DNA of 64,000 bases from Mycolicibacillus parakoreensis (GTDB taxonomy: Bacteria; Actinomycetota; Actinomycetes; Mycobacteriales; Mycobacteriaceae). The notes below the pieces were generated by a model. It ran no database searches and had not been told where the DNA came from. It saw nothing but the letters and a program-made list of their open reading frames with translations. Both the position numbers and the translations under genes were made by a program. Where the stretch lies: positions 992,001-1,056,000 of the forward strand of contig NZ_CP092365.1 of NCBI RefSeq assembly GCF_022370835.2, written 5' to 3'. Below, piece after piece: positions 35,803 through 45,364 of this stretch (position 1 is its first letter; each line of letters starts with the position of its first letter).

Positions 35803-36270
35803 ATGCGGATGTCGGCCAAGGCGGAGTACGCGGTGCGCGCGATGGTGCAGCTGGCCACCGTCGAGACCGGCACCGTGGTGAAAACCGACGATCTGGCGCA
35901 CGCCCAGGGCATCCCGGCGCAGTTTCTGGTCGACATCCTCGCCGCCCTGCGCTCCGATCGGTTGGTGCGCAGCCACCGCGGCCGCGACGGCGGGTATGCG
36001 CTGGCACGGCCGGCCACCGAGATCAGTGTGGCCGACGTGCTGCGCTGTATCGACGGCCCGCTGGCCAGCGTGCGCGACATCGGCCTGGGTGATCTGCCGT
36101 ATTCGGGGCCGACCGCCGCGCTCACCGATGTCTGGCGGGCACTGCGCGCCAGCATGCGTTCGGTGCTCGAGGAGACCACGCTGGCGGCGGTGGCCGCCGG
36201 TGCGCTGCCCGGCCACGTCGGGCGCCTCGCCGACGACTACCGCGCCCAGGAGCGCACCCGTCGCGGCTGA
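35803..36270 (+). CDS. Rrf2-family transcriptional regulator
   Basis: 155-residue winged-helix regulator (Rv1287-like). N-terminal [18 protein letters not shown], then [44 protein letters not shown], the Rrf2 helix-turn-helix and wing with the RGxxGGY motif. The usual three-Cys iron-sulfur site is missing: only one Cys (VLRCIDG) is present, so it is unlikely to bind a cluster in the IscR/NsrR way and may resemble cluster-free CymR, which senses sulfur status. It lies 50 bases after cysQ on the same strand, so control of the cys operon is the natural inference. Confidence 0.87.
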   Translation: MRMSAKAEYAVRAMVQLATVETGTVVKTDDLAHAQGIPAQFLVDILAALRSDRLVRSHRGRDGGYALARPATEISVADVLRCIDGPLASVRDIGLGDLPYSGPTAALTDVWRALRASMRSVLEETTLAAVAAGALPGHVGRLADDYRAQERTRRG

Positions 36271-36285
36271 GCGCGCACCCGGCGG

Positions 36286-36675
36286 CTATCCGCCCGAGCC
36301 GTAGGGGCGGGTGAGGATCTCCAGGTTGTGGCCGACGGGGTCGCAAAAATACACCCCGCGGCCGTTGTCGCGGCGGTTGATCTCGCCGGGGCGCTGGTGG
36401 TGCGGGTCGGCCCAGTGCTCGATCCCGTCGGCGGTGATCCGCCCGTAGATGGTGTCGAACTCCGCCTCGGAGACCAGAAACGCGTAGTGCTGCGGGTGAA
36501 TCGGCTCGTCGGGGTCGACGTCGGCGTAGTCCAGGCTGGCCTGGTGGGCCAGCGTGACGACCTGGAAACGACCGTAGGGCTGCGGGTCGGGCAGCCCGAA
36601 CAGCTCGGTGAGGAAGCGGGCCGAGTGCGCCTTGTCGCGAGCGGCGACGATGGTGTGGTTGAAACTGATCGACAT
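36286..36675 (-). CDS. VOC/glyoxalase-fold protein
   Basis: 129-residue vicinal-oxygen-chelate protein with two beta-alpha-beta-beta-beta modules: FNHTIVAARDKAHSARFLTELFGLP at the start and GRGVYFCDPVGHNLEILTRPYG at the end. Candidate metal ligands are His 7, His 64 (HYAFLV) and Glu 118 (NLEIL). The family covers glyoxalases, dioxygenases and resistance proteins; the substrate is unknown. It lies 18 bases downstream of another VOC gene on the same strand, suggesting a two-gene unit. Confidence 0.83.
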   Translation of the reverse strand: MSISFNHTIVAARDKAHSARFLTELFGLPDPQPYGRFQVVTLAHQASLDYADVDPDEPIHPQHYAFLVSEAEFDTIYGRITADGIEHWADPHHQRPGEINRRDNGRGVYFCDPVGHNLEILTRPYGSGG

Positions 36676-36693
36676 GGCGGCCTCCGGCTCGGG

Positions 36694-37107
36694 TTATTTG
36701 GGTGCGGTGAGTTCTAAGGCGATGTTGTCCGGGTCGCGGAACTCCAGGATGTAGGACGGTCCGATGTCCTTGACCGGTCCGTGCTGGATACCCAGGTCAT
36801 CGAGATGGGTGGCGGCCGAATCGATCTCAGCCTTGCTGGTCAGTCGCAACGCCAGGTGGTCGAGCCCCACCCGGTTCTCGTCGAAGGTGTCGGTGGCCAC
36901 CGGGCGCAACCCGAGCAGCGCGCCGCCGAGGTCGTAGATGACGCCGCCGAACAGGAAACTCAGCTGCTGGCGGGTCGCGGTGTCGGCGTCGGTGGGCACC
37001 TCCAGCAACACCGACCAGCCGAACACCGACTCGTAAAACCGGCGCGACCGTTCGATATCGGTGACGGTCAGCCGGACGTGGGCGATGGAGGTGCTGGTGA
37101 TCGGCAT
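36694..37107 (-). CDS. VOC/glyoxalase-fold protein
   Basis: 137-residue VOC-superfamily protein, first of a two-gene unit with the next VOC protein. It starts MPITSTSIAHVRLTVTDIERSRRFYESVFGW, typical of glyoxalase/bleomycin-resistance-like proteins, and ends EFRDPDNIALELTAPK. His 10, His in GLDHLAL and Glu in ALELT are the likely metal ligands. ATG 37107 is chosen; further upstream the frame is antisense to the divergent oxidoreductase. Function unknown. Confidence 0.83.
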   Translation of the reverse strand: MPITSTSIAHVRLTVTDIERSRRFYESVFGWSVLLEVPTDADTATRQQLSFLFGGVIYDLGGALLGLRPVATDTFDENRVGLDHLALRLTSKAEIDSAATHLDDLGIQHGPVKDIGPSYILEFRDPDNIALELTAPK

Positions 37108-37147
37108 CTCTCCATGGTGCCACCGTGTCCGTGCCAAAATCAGTGTC

Positions 37148-38050
37148 ATGCGGGTCGGTATGACGCTTCCGGTGATGGAGCCCGGGGTCTCGGCGCCGAC
37201 TCTGCGGCGCTGGGCCGCGGCGGTCGACGACGGCCCGTTCTCGTCGCTGTGCTGGGGGGAGCGCATCGCGTTCGCCAACCCCGACAGCCTGACCCTGCTC
37301 GGGGCGCTGTCGGCGTGGACCGACCGCGTGCGGCTGGTCGCGACCGTCGTCGTGCCGCAGCTACACGACCCGGTGCTGCTGGCCAAGGCGCTGGCCACCG
37401 CCGACCAGCTCTGCGGCGGCCGGCTGACCGTGGGACTCGGCGTGGGCGGACGCCACGAGGACTACCGCGCGGTCGGCGCCGATCCGGGCACCCAGACCAG
37501 AGCGGTGATGGCCGAGCGGGTCGCCGTGCTCAAGGCGGTCTGGGCGGGCCGGCGGGTCACCGACGCCATCGAGCCGGTCGGCCCGGCGCCGGTCCAGCCC
37601 GGTGGCCCACCGCTTCTGGTCGGCACGATCGGTCCGAAAACCCTGCGCAGCGCGGCCGGCTGGGCCGACGGGCTGGCCGGGATCACCCTGGACCTCGACG
37701 TGGAGAGCCAGCGCGCGCTGTTCGACGTGGCGCGCAGCGCCTGGTCGGCGGCCGGCAGGGCGGCGCCCCACCTGGCGACCTCGTTCTGGTTCGCCCTCGG
37801 CGAGCCCGACACCGCCCGCGCCCAGGTGCACCGGCATCTGCGCCATTACATGAACTGGATACCGCGCGACGCGGTCGACGCGCTCGCCCCCCACACCGGA
37901 TTCGCCGGCACCGAGGACGAACTGGCGGCCGTGCTGCGCGGTTTCGCCGCCGCCGGGACCGACGAGGTGTATCTCATCCCGACCAGCGACGACGTCGCGC
38001 AGCTGCAGCGCGCCGCCGACGTGGTCGCCGCCCTGAACGATTCCCGGTGA
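37148..38050 (+). CDS. LLM-class F420-dependent oxidoreductase
   Basis: 300-residue luciferase-like TIM-barrel enzyme. Family segments are MRVGMTLPVMEPG, DRVRLVATVVVPQLHDPVLLAKALATADQLCGGRLTVGLGVGGRHEDY and PLLVGTIGPKTLRSAAGWADG. The TADQLxxGRLTxGLGVG pattern is usual in F420-binding mycobacterial members. The substrate is unknown. The ATG at 37148 lies 40 bases from the divergent VOC gene start, leaving a short shared promoter region containing AAAATC. Confidence 0.87.
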   Translation: MRVGMTLPVMEPGVSAPTLRRWAAAVDDGPFSSLCWGERIAFANPDSLTLLGALSAWTDRVRLVATVVVPQLHDPVLLAKALATADQLCGGRLTVGLGVGGRHEDYRAVGADPGTQTRAVMAERVAVLKAVWAGRRVTDAIEPVGPAPVQPGGPPLLVGTIGPKTLRSAAGWADGLAGITLDLDVESQRALFDVARSAWSAAGRAAPHLATSFWFALGEPDTARAQVHRHLRHYMNWIPRDAVDALAPHTGFAGTEDELAAVLRGFAAAGTDEVYLIPTSDDVAQLQRAADVVAALNDSR

Positions 38051-38195
38051 GGCGACGGTGGGGTCGGCGGGTTGCGACACGATCACGAACGCGCATCCGT
38101 TTACGCACCACTACTCACATGGGTAACAATTACCGCTAACGTCACACGGGCCAATGATGGGCGTCCCACGGCGTCCGGCCGTGGAAAGGTGTGAC

Positions 38196-39620
38196 ATGTC
38201 GCCGATTATCCGGATCGCGTCGATGTCGGTGGCGGTGGTGACCGCGCTCGAACTCGTCGTCGCGATCGGACTCGCCCCGCATGCGGTGGCCGAGCCGTGC
38301 TCGGATCCGGCCGCCAACGCGGTGCCCGGTACGGCGCCGGCCATCCCCTCCCCGGGCCCGGCGGTCCAGCCGCCGACCGGGCACCGTCCGCCGGGCACCA
38401 ACGACAATGCGCCGCTGCCGGATGTCGGTGCGCTGCTGGCGGGAGCGCAGAACACCGTGCACCAGCAGGCCGGGGTCGTGCCGCCGGCCCCCGCCCCGGA
38501 ACCACAGCCGGCCGACCCCGGCGCCGCCCCGCAACCGCAGGCCGCCCAACCGGCGCCGGCGACACCGGATCCCGGCGCGGCGATGGCGGGAGCACGCACG
38601 TCGATCATCAACTGGGTCAGCGGGCCGCACAGCCCCAACAGCACCCTGCAGCGGTTCGGCATCTCCGGCACCGACCTGGGCATCATGTGGGACAACGGCA
38701 ATCCGGGCAACCGGCAGGTTCTGATGGCGTTCGGCGACACCTTCGGGTTCTGCCGGGTGCAGGGCAAGCAGTGGCGCTACAACGTGCTGTTCCGCACCCA
38801 GGCGCGCGATCTCTCCGGCGGATTGTCGGTGCCCCAAGGCGTGCCCGGCAACCGCTTCTCCGGGGCCCCGGTGTACCGCTCGGGGATCGCCAAACAGGTC
38901 GTCAACAGCATCCGGTGGGCGCAGACGGAGAACGGGGTGATCCCCACCGCGGGCACCTCGGTCGGCGGGGTGCAGTACATGAACTTCATGTCGATCCGGA
39001 ACTGGGGCCGCGACGGCGAATGGTCGACGAACTACTCGGCGCTGGCCGTGTCGCGCGACAACGGTGAGACGTGGGGGATCCTGCCCACCACGATCCGCAC
39101 CCCCGAGCCGGGCACCACCGCGAGGGCCCGCCACATTCCCGGCAACCAGAACTTCCAGCAGGGGGCGTTCCTGCAGCCCGGAGACGGCTACGTGTACTCC
39201 TACGGCACCCCGTCGGGGCGCGGCGGCCCGATCTTCTTGTCGCGGGTGCCGCAGAACGCGCTGCCGGATCTGAACAAGTACCAGTACTGGAGCGAGTCGG
39301 ACTGGGCGGCGGCCGATCCGGCGACCGCCACACCGATCGTCCCGGGCCCGGCCGGGGAGATGTCGGTGCAGTACAACGACTACCTGCAGCAGTATCTGAT
39401 GCTCTACACCAACGGCGCCTCCAACGACGTGGTGGCACGGACCTCGCCGACCCCGCAGGGCCCGTGGAGCCCGGAGAGTGTGCTGGTGCGTTCACCGCAG
39501 ATCCCCGGCGGGATCTACGCCCCGTTCCTGCACCCGTGGGCGACCGGCCAGGACATCTACTACAACCTCTCGCTGTGGTCGGCCTACAACGTGATCTTGA
39601 TGCACACCAAGCTCGGATAG
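38196..39620 (+). CDS. Secreted DUF4185-domain protein with Pro-rich N-terminus
   Basis: 474-residue exported protein. Signal peptide MSPIIRIASMSVAVVTALELVVAIGLAPHAVA with an AVA-EP cleavage site, then ~90 residues rich in Pro and Ala (linker), then a DUF4185 domain (~120-474) that is probably a five-bladed propeller related to glycan-active folds. Conserved-looking stretches are LGIMWDNG, LMAFGDTFG and SVQYNDYLQQYLMLYTN. ATG 38196 is preferred over 38154 because GAAAGG lies 7 bases upstream and it gives a clean signal peptide. Enzymatic activity is unproven. The 145 bases before it contain the palindrome GGTAACAATTACC (38121-38133). Confidence 0.85.
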   Translation: MSPIIRIASMSVAVVTALELVVAIGLAPHAVAEPCSDPAANAVPGTAPAIPSPGPAVQPPTGHRPPGTNDNAPLPDVGALLAGAQNTVHQQAGVVPPAPAPEPQPADPGAAPQPQAAQPAPATPDPGAAMAGARTSIINWVSGPHSPNSTLQRFGISGTDLGIMWDNGNPGNRQVLMAFGDTFGFCRVQGKQWRYNVLFRTQARDLSGGLSVPQGVPGNRFSGAPVYRSGIAKQVVNSIRWAQTENGVIPTAGTSVGGVQYMNFMSIRNWGRDGEWSTNYSALAVSRDNGETWGILPTTIRTPEPGTTARARHIPGNQNFQQGAFLQPGDGYVYSYGTPSGRGGPIFLSRVPQNALPDLNKYQYWSESDWAAADPATATPIVPGPAGEMSVQYNDYLQQYLMLYTNGASNDVVARTSPTPQGPWSPESVLVRSPQIPGGIYAPFLHPWATGQDIYYNLSLWSAYNVILMHTKLG

Positions 39621-40112
39621 ATGACGAGTCGGTTGAACGAGGGGATGCGTTATCTGACCGCAGCGGCCGCCGCGTTCGCGGCGGTAACGCTGACCGGTGC
39701 GCCGCCCGCCGGCGCCGACCCGCCCCCGGACCTGCCCGACCTCAGCTCCTACCCGATCGCCGAGGGGCACTTCAGCTCTGACGCGCCGGAGGACTTCTAC
39801 TGGACATTCTTCCGCACCCCCGACGGACGTCACTGCGGAATCGGCCCCAACGGCGGGCCGGTCGGCTGCGACGCGGTGCCCTACGACGCCCCGGCGGACA
39901 CCAACCAGACCATCGTGGGTTCCTATCAAGCCGCGCAGTACCGGCACTCCGACACCGCGAGGTTCACCCGCGACGTCGACGTGCTGCCCGAGGGCCACCG
40001 GCTGGAGAACTGGGGCGCGAGCTGCGCCGTCGGGTATCAGGGGGCGGTGACGTGTCAGACCTACGGGGAGCACGGGTTCGTGCTGTCGAATGCTTACGGG
40101 GTGCTGTGGTAG
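39621..40112 (+). CDS. Small secreted protein of unknown function
   Basis: 163-residue exported protein. Signal peptide ends TGAPPAGADPP, then a compact domain with four Cys (RHCGIG, VGCDAV, ASCAVG, VTCQTY) likely forming two disulfides. I do not recognise a named family; similar small exported proteins are common in mycobacteria. The ATG immediately follows the stop of the DUF4185 gene (TAGATG), pointing to coupled translation; an internal ATG at 39645 is another possible start. Its last 19 bases overlap the convergent membrane-protein gene. Confidence 0.78.
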   Translation: MTSRLNEGMRYLTAAAAAFAAVTLTGAPPAGADPPPDLPDLSSYPIAEGHFSSDAPEDFYWTFFRTPDGRHCGIGPNGGPVGCDAVPYDAPADTNQTIVGSYQAAQYRHSDTARFTRDVDVLPEGHRLENWGASCAVGYQGAVTCQTYGEHGFVLSNAYGVLW

Positions 40113-40618
40113 GCGGGCCGACGCGTGCTGCGCCGCGCGCACACAAGGGTGATCAGCAGGATCCCCCACGCGCCTAGGGCGGTGACGTACGACAGTTCGG
40201 CGACCCGATTGCTCAGCGCCAGAGTGTGGTCGCTATACCCGGCCAGGTTGATCAGCACCGACTTCTGCGGGTCGGTCCGAGACGTGGACGGGTCATCAAC
40301 GTCGACCCACCCCACCCCGAAGGCGATCAGCGCGACCCATACGGTGATCTGGCTGAGCGCGGCTACCGCTGCCACCCACGGCGCCAGCGGCGCAGGGGAG
40401 GGTCCGCGGTGGACCGCCCGCGCCAGCAGCGTGGTCGCGGTCAAGGCGCATGCCACGATCAGTAGACCGGTCACCCCGAAGATCACCGTGGCCCACCCGT
40501 CGACACCGAGAACGAAGCGGGCCGGCAGCAGCCAGACCAGGATCGCCGCGTTCATCGGGATCATCGACATGCGCACGATGCGCCAGAGGCGGGTGGGTGT
40601 CTCCGTGAGGAGGGGCAT
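40094..40618 (-). CDS. Four-helix integral membrane protein, unknown function
   Basis: 174-residue membrane protein with about four hydrophobic helices: MIPMNAAILVWLLPA, ATVIFGVTGLLIVACALTATTLL, WVAAVAALSQITVWVALIAFGVG and YVTALGAWGILLITLVCA. Between helices 3 and 4 is a polar loop (DVDDPSTSRTDPQKS). It ends with a short Arg-rich tail. No family is recognised. The 3' end overlaps the convergent secreted-protein gene by 19 bases. Upstream, on its own strand, lie the long inverted repeat and tRNA-Arg. Confidence 0.72.
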   Translation of the reverse strand: MPLLTETPTRLWRIVRMSMIPMNAAILVWLLPARFVLGVDGWATVIFGVTGLLIVACALTATTLLARAVHRGPSPAPLAPWVAAVAALSQITVWVALIAFGVGWVDVDDPSTSRTDPQKSVLINLAGYSDHTLALSNRVAELSYVTALGAWGILLITLVCARRSTRRPAYHSTP

Positions 40619-40707
40619 GTGGGCATTTTTTCAGCCAACGGGGCCGCCGCGTCCACCAGTGCGTCCACCAGTCCCGCGCCGAGCCTTCTGCGGCCAGGTC
40701 CGCGCGC

Positions 40708-40764
40708 CCAGACTCACGTTTGCGTGCGGTTACGCGCCGGAAACGCACGCAAACGTGAGTCTGG
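40708..40764. repeat. Long perfect inverted repeat (21-bp arms, 15-base loop)
   Basis: Left arm 40708-40728 begins CCAGACTCACGTTTGC and the right arm 40744-40764 is its exact reverse complement; the 15 bases between are GTTACGCGCCGGAAA. The arms are less GC-rich than the surroundings. It sits between tRNA-Arg and the membrane-protein gene, both on the minus strand, so a transcript hairpin could end or process the tRNA transcript. There is no U-run. It also looks like a dispersed palindromic element of the REP/MITE type. No second copy was noticed in this window. Confidence 0.85.
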
Positions 40765-40812
40765 AGGTGGCGGCGCCTGTGTAACGCGGTTATTGCATCA
40801 CCGCAGGTCAGG

Positions 40813-40888
40813 TGGTACCCCCGGTAGGATTCGAACCTACGACCTTCTGCTCCGGAGGCAGACGCTCTATCCCCTGAGCTACGGGGGC
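40813..40888 (-). tRNA. tRNA-Arg (anticodon CCG)
   Basis: 76 bases including an encoded 3' CCA. Acceptor stem GCCCCCG pairs with CGGGGGT (terminal G-U). D-arm TAGCTCAGGGGATAGAGC, anticodon stem TCTGC/GCAGA with loop CTCCGGA (anticodon CCG, reading CGG), T-arm with AGGTTCGAATCCT, discriminator A. It lies 117 bases upstream of argS, the synthetase that charges it, but on the opposite strand. Confidence 0.95.
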
Positions 40889-41005
40889 GCAGCGATCAAG
40901 AGATCTCGCGCCGGTGGGCCTGCACAGCGTAACGCATGGCCACCGCCGGGCGACGACCGGAACGGATTCGGGTGCTGACCACGTCAGACCATAGGATGGA
41001 GCCTC

Positions 41006-42658
41006 GTGACCCCCGCCGACCTGGCCGAGCTGCTCAAGACCACCGCCGCCGCGGTGCTGGCCGAACACGACCTGGACCCCGCCGCGCTGCCCGCGACGGT
41101 CACCGTCGAGCGGCCGCGCAACCCCGAGCACGGCGACTACGCCACCAACCTGGCCCTTCAGCTGGGCAAGAAGGTCGGGGTCAACCCCCGCGAGCTGGCC
41201 GGCTGGCTGGCCGACGCGCTGGGCGCGGCCACCGGCGTCAGTGCGGCCGAGGTGGCCGGGCCCGGCTTCGTCAACCTGCGCCTGGACGCCTCCGCGCAGG
41301 GCGTGGTGATCGACAACGTCATCGCCGCCGGCCCCCGCTACGGGCACTCCACCGACCTCGCCGCGCTCAACATCAACCTGGAGTTCGTCTCGGCCAACCC
41401 CACCGGGCCGATCCACATCGGCGGCACCCGCTGGGCCGCGGTCGGCGACGCCCTGGGCCGGCTGCTCGCCACCCAGGGCGCGGCGGTCACCCGCGAGTAC
41501 TACTTCAACGACCACGGTGCCCAGATCGACCGGTTCGCCGAGTCGCTGATCGCCGCCGCCACCGGCGAGCCCGTCCCGGAGAACGGCTACGCCGGGGCCT
41601 ACATCACCGAGATCGCCGCCGCCGTGCAGGCCACAGCCCCCGACGCGGTGAGCAAGCCGCCCGCCGAGCGCCACGAGACGTTCCGCGCGATCGGGGTGGA
41701 TCTGATGTTCGCCCACATCAAGGCCTCGCTGCACGAGTTCGGCACCGACTTCGACGTCTACACCCACGAAGACTCCATGCACACCTCCGGGCGGGTGGAC
41801 GAGGCCATCGCCAAGCTGCGCGACAACGGCAACATCTACGAAAAAGACGGTGCGACCTGGCTGCGCACCAGCGCCTTCGGTGACGACAAGGACCGCGTCG
41901 TGATCAAAAGCGACGGCCAACCCGCCTACATCGCCGGCGACCTGGCCTACTACCTCGACAAGCGACACCGCGGATTCGACCTGTGCATCTACATGCTCGG
42001 TGCGGACCACCACGGCTACATCGCCCGGCTCAAGGCCGCCGCCGCGGCGTTCGGCGAGGACCCGGCCACCGTCGAGGTGCTGATCGGCCAGATGGTCAAC
42101 CTGGTCCGCGACGGGGCGCCGGTGAAGATGAGCAAACGCGCCGGCACCGTGATCACCCTCGATGACCTGGTCGAGGCGATCGGTGTCGACGCGGCCCGCT
42201 ACAGCCTGATCCGCTCGTCGGTGGACACCCCGATCGACATCGATTTGGCCCTGTGGTCCTCGGCGTCGAACGAAAACCCGGTCTACTACGTGCAATACGC
42301 ACACGCGCGGCTCTCGGCGCTGGCCCGCAACGCCGCCGACCTCGGCATCGTCGCCGACACCGGCCACCTCGAGTTGCTCACTCACGACAAAGAGGGCACG
42401 CTGATCCGCAGCCTCGGCGAGTTCCCCCGGGTGCTCAAAACCGCTGCCGCACTGCGGGAGCCGCACCGTATCTGCCGTTACCTGGAGGAGCTGGCCGGTG
42501 ACTATCACCGGTTCTACGACTCGTGCCGCGTGCTGCCGCAGGGCGACGAGGCGCCCAGCGACCTGCACGCCGCGCGGCTGGCGCTGTGCCAGGCGACCCG
42601 GCAGGCGGTCGCCAACGGTCTGGACATCCTCGGCGTGCGCGCACCGGAGCGGATGTGA
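41006..42658 (+). CDS. argS: Arginyl-tRNA synthetase
   Basis: 550-residue class Ia synthetase charging tRNA-Arg. N-terminal Add1 domain (~1-110), catalytic domain with the HIGH-equivalent [21 protein letters not shown] (~133-152) and KMSKR in [10 protein letters not shown], then the helical anticodon-binding domain ending [12 protein letters not shown]. The GTG start follows ATGGAGCCTC. The stop overlaps the GTG of lysA by 4 bases, so argS is the first gene of an argS-lysA-thrA-thrC-thrB cluster as in M. tuberculosis. Confidence 0.96.
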   Translation: MTPADLAELLKTTAAAVLAEHDLDPAALPATVTVERPRNPEHGDYATNLALQLGKKVGVNPRELAGWLADALGAATGVSAAEVAGPGFVNLRLDASAQGVVIDNVIAAGPRYGHSTDLAALNINLEFVSANPTGPIHIGGTRWAAVGDALGRLLATQGAAVTREYYFNDHGAQIDRFAESLIAAATGEPVPENGYAGAYITEIAAAVQATAPDAVSKPPAERHETFRAIGVDLMFAHIKASLHEFGTDFDVYTHEDSMHTSGRVDEAIAKLRDNGNIYEKDGATWLRTSAFGDDKDRVVIKSDGQPAYIAGDLAYYLDKRHRGFDLCIYMLGADHHGYIARLKAAAAAFGEDPATVEVLIGQMVNLVRDGAPVKMSKRAGTVITLDDLVEAIGVDAARYSLIRSSVDTPIDIDLALWSSASNENPVYYVQYAHARLSALARNAADLGIVADTGHLELLTHDKEGTLIRSLGEFPRVLKTAAALREPHRICRYLEELAGDYHRFYDSCRVLPQGDEAPSDLHAARLALCQATRQAVANGLDILGVRAPERM

Positions 42659-44049
42659 GCGCCCATCCGGTCGGTGCGCCGCCGCGCCCGGGCAGCGTTG
42701 ACGATGCGCTGCTGCTGGCACCGCACGTCTGGCCGCGCGGCGCCGCTCGCGGTGACGACGGGGTGGTCCGCGTCGGCGGTGTCGGAGTCGACGCGCTGGC
42801 CCGCGAGTTCGGCACCCCACTGTTCGTCGTCGACGAAGACGACTTCCGCGGCCGCTGCCGGGAGATCGCCACGGCGTTCGGCGGCGGTGACCACGTGCAC
42901 TACGCGGCGAAGGCATTCCTGTGCAGCGAAGTCGCCCGCTGGGTCGCCGAGGAAGGTCTGTCGTTGGACGTGGCCACCGGCGGCGAGTTGGCCGTCGCCA
43001 TGCACGCCGGGTTCCCACCGGAGCGAATCGCGGTGCACGGCAACAACAAATCGGTGAGCGAATTGCGCGCCGCCGTGACGGCCGGCGTCGGGCACGTGGT
43101 CCTGGACTCCCTCATCGAGATCGACCGCCTCGAGGCGGTGGCCGCCGAGGCCGGTGTGGTCCAAGACGTGCTGGTGCGGGTCACCGTCGGTGTCGAGGCG
43201 CACACCCATGAGTTCATCTCCACCGCCCACGAAGACCAGAAGTTCGGGCTGTCGCTGGCCGGGGGAGCGGCGCTGGACGCGATCCGGCAGGTCTTCGCCG
43301 CCGAGCATCTGCGGCTGGTCGGACTGCACAGCCACATCGGTTCGCAGATCTTCGACGTGGCCGGATTCGAGATCGCCGCGCACCGGGTCATCGGGCTGCT
43401 GCGCGACGTCGTCGCCGAATTCGGGGTCGACAAGACCGCCCAGATCCGCACCGTCGACCTCGGCGGAGGATTCGGGATCGCCTACCTGCCCGAGGACGAC
43501 CCGCCACCGGTGGCGCAGCTGGCGGCGAAACTCACCGCCATCGTCGCCGACGAGTCCGCCGCGGTGGGCCTGCCCGCCCCGAAGCTGGTGGTGGAGCCGG
43601 GCCGGGCGATCGCCGGGCCGGGCACCGTCACCCTCTACGAGGTGGGCACCGTCAAAGACGTCGACATCAGCGCCTCGGCACGGCGGCGTTACATCAGCGT
43701 CGACGGGGGTATGAGTGACAACATCCGCCCGTCGCTGTACGGGGCTCACTACGACGTGCGGCTGGTCTCGCGAAGCAGCGAGGCGCCGCCGGTGCTGGCC
43801 CGTGTAGTCGGAAAACACTGTGAGAGTGGGGATATCATCGTGCGTGACACCTGGGTTCCCGGGGATGTGGAGCCGGGGGACCTGCTCGCGGTGGCCGCCA
43901 CCGGCGCCTACTGTTACTCGATGTCGAGCCGATACAACCTGGTGTGCCGCCCGGCGGTGGTGACGGTGCGTGACGGTCACTCCCGGTTGGTGCTGCGCCG
44001 GGAGACCATGGATGATTTGTTGAGCCTGGAGGTGGGCGGTGGCCACTGA
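42655..44049 (+). CDS. lysA: Diaminopimelate decarboxylase
   Basis: 464-residue PLP enzyme converting meso-diaminopimelate to lysine, last step of lysine synthesis. PLP Lys 86 in [12 protein letters not shown]; the HSHIGSQI and GGGFGIAY phosphate-binding segments; EPGRAIAG; catalytic Cys in GKHCESGDI; and [10 protein letters not shown] near the C-terminus. Fold-III alanine-racemase-like barrel plus beta-domain. GTG start overlaps argS; the 3' end overlaps thrA by 11 bases. Placing it ahead of the threonine genes groups two branches of the aspartate family. Confidence 0.96.
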   Translation: MSAHPVGAPPRPGSVDDALLLAPHVWPRGAARGDDGVVRVGGVGVDALAREFGTPLFVVDEDDFRGRCREIATAFGGGDHVHYAAKAFLCSEVARWVAEEGLSLDVATGGELAVAMHAGFPPERIAVHGNNKSVSELRAAVTAGVGHVVLDSLIEIDRLEAVAAEAGVVQDVLVRVTVGVEAHTHEFISTAHEDQKFGLSLAGGAALDAIRQVFAAEHLRLVGLHSHIGSQIFDVAGFEIAAHRVIGLLRDVVAEFGVDKTAQIRTVDLGGGFGIAYLPEDDPPPVAQLAAKLTAIVADESAAVGLPAPKLVVEPGRAIAGPGTVTLYEVGTVKDVDISASARRRYISVDGGMSDNIRPSLYGAHYDVRLVSRSSEAPPVLARVVGKHCESGDIIVRDTWVPGDVEPGDLLAVAATGAYCYSMSSRYNLVCRPAVVTVRDGHSRLVLRRETMDDLLSLEVGGGH

Positions 44050-45364
44050 GCAGAAACCGGTCGGTGTTGCGGTACTCGGGTACGGCAACGTCGGCAGCGA
44101 GGTTGTCCGCATCATCGAGAACAGCGCCGCGGACCTGGCCGCGCGCATCGGCGCCCCGCTGGTCCTGCGCGGTGTCGGGGTGCGGCGGGTCAACGCCAAC
44201 CGCGGTGTGCCGATCGGGCTGCTCACCGACGACATCGACGGACTGGTGTCCCGCGACGACGTCGACATCGTCGTGGAGTTGATGGGACCGGTGGAGCCGG
44301 CCCGCGCGGCGATCATGACCGCGATCGAGCACGGCAAATCGGTGGTGACCGCCAACAAGGCGCTGCTGGCCAGTTCCACCGGGGATCTCGCCCGTGCCGC
44401 CGAACGCGCCCACGTGGACCTGTATTTCGAGGCGGCGGTCGCCGGGGCCATCCCGGTGATCCGGCCGCTCACCCAGTCGTTGGCCGGCGACACGGTGCTG
44501 CGGGTCGCCGGCATCGTCAACGGCACCACCAACTACATCCTCTCGGAGATGGAGACCACCGGCGCCGACTACGCCAGCGCCCTGGCCGACGCCAGCGTGC
44601 TCGGCTACGCCGAGGCCGACCCGAGTGCCGACGTCGACGGCTACGACGCGGCTTCCAAGGCGGCCATCCTCGCCTCCATCGCGTTTCACACCACGGTCAC
44701 CGCCGACGACGTCTACCGAGAGGGGATCACCACGATCACCCCGGACGATTTCGTGTCGGCGCGGGCGCTGAACTGCACGATCAAGCTGCTGGCGATCTGC
44801 GAACGCATCACCGACGCCGACGGCACCGAGATGGTGTCGGCCCGGGTCTATCCGGCACTGGTGCCGGCCACCCACCCGCTGGCCACCGTCGGTGGGGCGT
44901 TCAACGCGGTCGTGGTGGAGGCCGAGGCCTCCGGCCGGGTGATGTTCTACGGGCAGGGCGCCGGCGGTACGCCGACCGCCTCGGCGGTCACCGGCGACCT
45001 CGTGATGGCGGCGCGCAACCGGGTGCAGGGCGGCCGCGGGCCGCGCGAATCGAAATACGCCCAGTTGCCCATCGCCCCGATCGGCAAGGTCTCCACCCGC
45101 TACTACGTCAGCATGGACGTGGCCGACAAGCCCGGTGTGCTCTCCGCGGTCGCCGCCGAATTCGCCACCCGGGAAGTCAGCATCGCCGAGGTGCGCCAGG
45201 AGGGCGTGGTCGACGACGGCGGCCAACGGGTCGGTGCGCGCATCGTGGTGGTCACCCACCGCGCCACCGACGCCGCGTTGTCGGAGACGGTGCGCGCCCT
45301 GGAAGACCTCGACGCCGTCGCCAGTGTGGCCAGCGTGCTGCGATTGGAAGGAACCAACCCATGA
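44039..45364 (+). CDS. thrA: Homoserine dehydrogenase
   Basis: 441-residue enzyme reducing aspartate semialdehyde to homoserine. N-terminal Rossmann domain [13 protein letters not shown] (~10-22), catalytic domain with [11 protein letters not shown] and [21 protein letters not shown], and a C-terminal ACT domain (~345-441) beginning [17 protein letters not shown], the site of threonine feedback inhibition. It has no aspartokinase fusion. The GTG start lies inside the lysA 3' end (11-base overlap), and the stop overlaps thrC (ATGA). Confidence 0.96.
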   Translation: MATEQKPVGVAVLGYGNVGSEVVRIIENSAADLAARIGAPLVLRGVGVRRVNANRGVPIGLLTDDIDGLVSRDDVDIVVELMGPVEPARAAIMTAIEHGKSVVTANKALLASSTGDLARAAERAHVDLYFEAAVAGAIPVIRPLTQSLAGDTVLRVAGIVNGTTNYILSEMETTGADYASALADASVLGYAEADPSADVDGYDAASKAAILASIAFHTTVTADDVYREGITTITPDDFVSARALNCTIKLLAICERITDADGTEMVSARVYPALVPATHPLATVGGAFNAVVVEAEASGRVMFYGQGAGGTPTASAVTGDLVMAARNRVQGGRGPRESKYAQLPIAPIGKVSTRYYVSMDVADKPGVLSAVAAEFATREVSIAEVRQEGVVDDGGQRVGARIVVVTHRATDAALSETVRALEDLDAVASVASVLRLEGTNP

